Below are positions 5,847 to 6,747 of a DNA stretch of 6,747 bases, one piece after another. Position numbers and translations under genes: made by a program. The number at the start of each line of letters is the position of its first letter. Position 1 is the stretch's first letter. This stretch comes from Euryarchaeota archaeon UBA40 (GTDB lineage: Archaea > Thermoplasmatota > Poseidoniia > Poseidoniales > Thalassarchaeaceae), in assembly GCA_002506875.1 (NCBI GenBank), contig DAYJ01000091.1:2546-9292 (forward strand), in the 5' to 3' direction. The notes under the pieces were generated by a model. The model did not search any database, was not told the DNA's origin, and saw nothing but the letters and a program-made list of their open reading frames with translations.

Positions 5847-6747
5847 ATGAATAAGGAAAAAATTGCCTTAGTCCAAGTATTCATTCTATTGATTGGATTT
5901 TTTGGATGGTACATCCTATCGGATGGGGATGTACAAGAAACAAATTCCTATTCAATCACTGTGACTGACTCAAATGGAGTGGTTCATCGATTCGAAGAAT
6001 CACCTTCAAGTGTGGCTATTTCCAATACCTACATTGCTAGTGCAATGAGGATGTTGAATGTCTCTTCGTCTGTAGTCGTAGGGGTTTCAGGAGACTTCGA
6101 AGATCCGATATTATGGCCTGAATATAATGGGACAAAGATAGTTCAGAATTCAGCACATTCTGAGATTGATTTTGAGGCTCTTTACGATGCTAGGCCTGAT
6201 GTATACATCGTTTTCGCTACCAATGGTATGGTCGATACTAGTGCCATACGAAACAAACTCGATCAGGTTGGAATTAGCGTCATAGCATTGGATTTCTACA
6301 AGTATGATTCGCTTAGAACGGAGTTTCAAGTCATTGCTGATTTATTCAATAAGCAAGAAGAGATGAACGATTTACTGGCAGATTTTGATTCGATAGAATT
6401 GCTAGTAGGTGACAGGATTTCTTCCCTTGAATCCATTAATCGCCCAACTGTTGTTATGGAGCATCATGCATCCTTAACACGTGATCCCGTTGTCCTTACC
6501 GGTACATCTCAATGGACAGATATGATTGAGAAAGCAGGAGGTGTGAATTTCTTTGCTGAACTTCCGGGCCATACCACTCATGTTGACATGGAAGCTATCC
6601 TTGATGCGAATCCGGATGTAATCCTGTTTGATGGAATAACATTCGATATTGGCTTCAATCGATTTGATACAGATGGAATTTCTTGCGATGAACATATTGA
6701 ATTCGTATCCAACCGTCCAGGGTTCGACGAGGTGCAAGCTGTGATGG
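5847..6747 (+). CDS. FecB/BtuF-type iron-complex ABC transporter substrate-binding protein (3' partial)
   Basis: The frame is open to the window edge (300 codons visible) and the C-terminus is missing. The N-terminus has a short basic start and a hydrophobic segment (about 6-24, LVQVFILLIGFFGWYIL) without a lipobox Cys, so it is probably an uncleaved membrane anchor or a signal peptide. The rest fits the periplasmic binding protein family of siderophore, heme and cobalamin transporters (Pfam Peripla_BP_2). It shows ITVTDSNGVVHRFEESPSSV (37-56), a VVGVSGDF turn (77-84), FEALYDARPDVYIVF (109-123), the linker-helix region (about 150-195), WTDMIEKAGGVNFF (223-236), and VDMEAILDANPDVILFDG (246-263). 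These are the usual 'DxxGRxV', 'E.I..L.PDL' and 'S.E.l...NPDVI' blocks. The ligand cannot be read from sequence, but the transferrin and FEA1-like neighbours point to ferric iron or an iron chelate. It begins 6 bp after the previous stop, with GGAAGG about 11 bases upstream. Permease and ATPase genes are expected further downstream. Confidence 0.8.
   Translation, partial: MNKEKIALVQVFILLIGFFGWYILSDGDVQETNSYSITVTDSNGVVHRFEESPSSVAISNTYIASAMRMLNVSSSVVVGVSGDFEDPILWPEYNGTKIVQNSAHSEIDFEALYDARPDVYIVFATNGMVDTSAIRNKLDQVGISVIALDFYKYDSLRTEFQVIADLFNKQEEMNDLLADFDSIELLVGDRISSLESINRPTVVMEHHASLTRDPVVLTGTSQWTDMIEKAGGVNFFAELPGHTTHVDMEAILDANPDVILFDGITFDIGFNRFDTDGISCDEHIEFVSNRPGFDEVQAVM

Noticed and set aside
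6474..6737. Reverse-strand open frame near the window end
   Set aside because: It is antisense to the FecB-like gene, whose conserved blocks (VDMEAILDANPDVILF) cover this stretch.

Overview
The window is a piece of a surface iron-acquisition locus with four genes, all on the + strand. The organism looks like a marine archaeon, with Marine Group II/III (Poseidoniales-like) Euryarchaeota as the best guess. The reasons are moderate GC, acidic secreted proteins, a lipobox lipoprotein, a long extracellular beta-sandwich protein held by one C-terminal membrane segment with a short basic tail, and tight 6-bp gene spacing. No rRNA or other phylogenetic marker is present, so the taxonomy is inference.

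Layout: (1) 1-1206 is the 3' part of a secreted, mostly helical protein resembling the algal FEA1 (low-iron-inducible, iron-assimilating) family; its N-terminus lies off the window. (2) 1207-1346 is a GC-rich spacer with nested and competing inverted repeats. (3) 1356-3452 is a lipoprotein made of two tandem transferrin-type lobes. Each lobe has counterparts of the Asp, two Tyr and His iron ligands of transferrin, the anion-binding Thr, and two transferrin disulfides; the anion-site Arg is Lys in both. (4) 3459-5840 is a 793-residue exported protein of unknown function with carboxypeptidase-regulatory-like and fibronectin-III-like domains and one C-terminal membrane helix. (5) 5847-6747 is the 5' part of a FecB/BtuF-type substrate-binding protein for an iron-complex ABC transporter; it runs off the end.

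Genes 2, 3 and 4 are separated by 6 bp each and are probably one transcription unit; gene 1 lies 140 bp upstream and may be separately transcribed at a higher level, since its codon use is strongly biased. A plausible joint picture (inference) is that the FEA1-like protein and the two-lobed transferrin capture or concentrate ferric iron at the cell surface, the large membrane-anchored protein organises or presents them, and the FecB-like protein passes iron or an iron chelate to an ABC permease expected downstream.

The highlight is the two-lobed prokaryotic transferrin. Its two lobes are about 72% identical over 210 ungapped residues by hand count, far closer than the lobes of animal transferrins, so the duplication looks independent and fairly recent.
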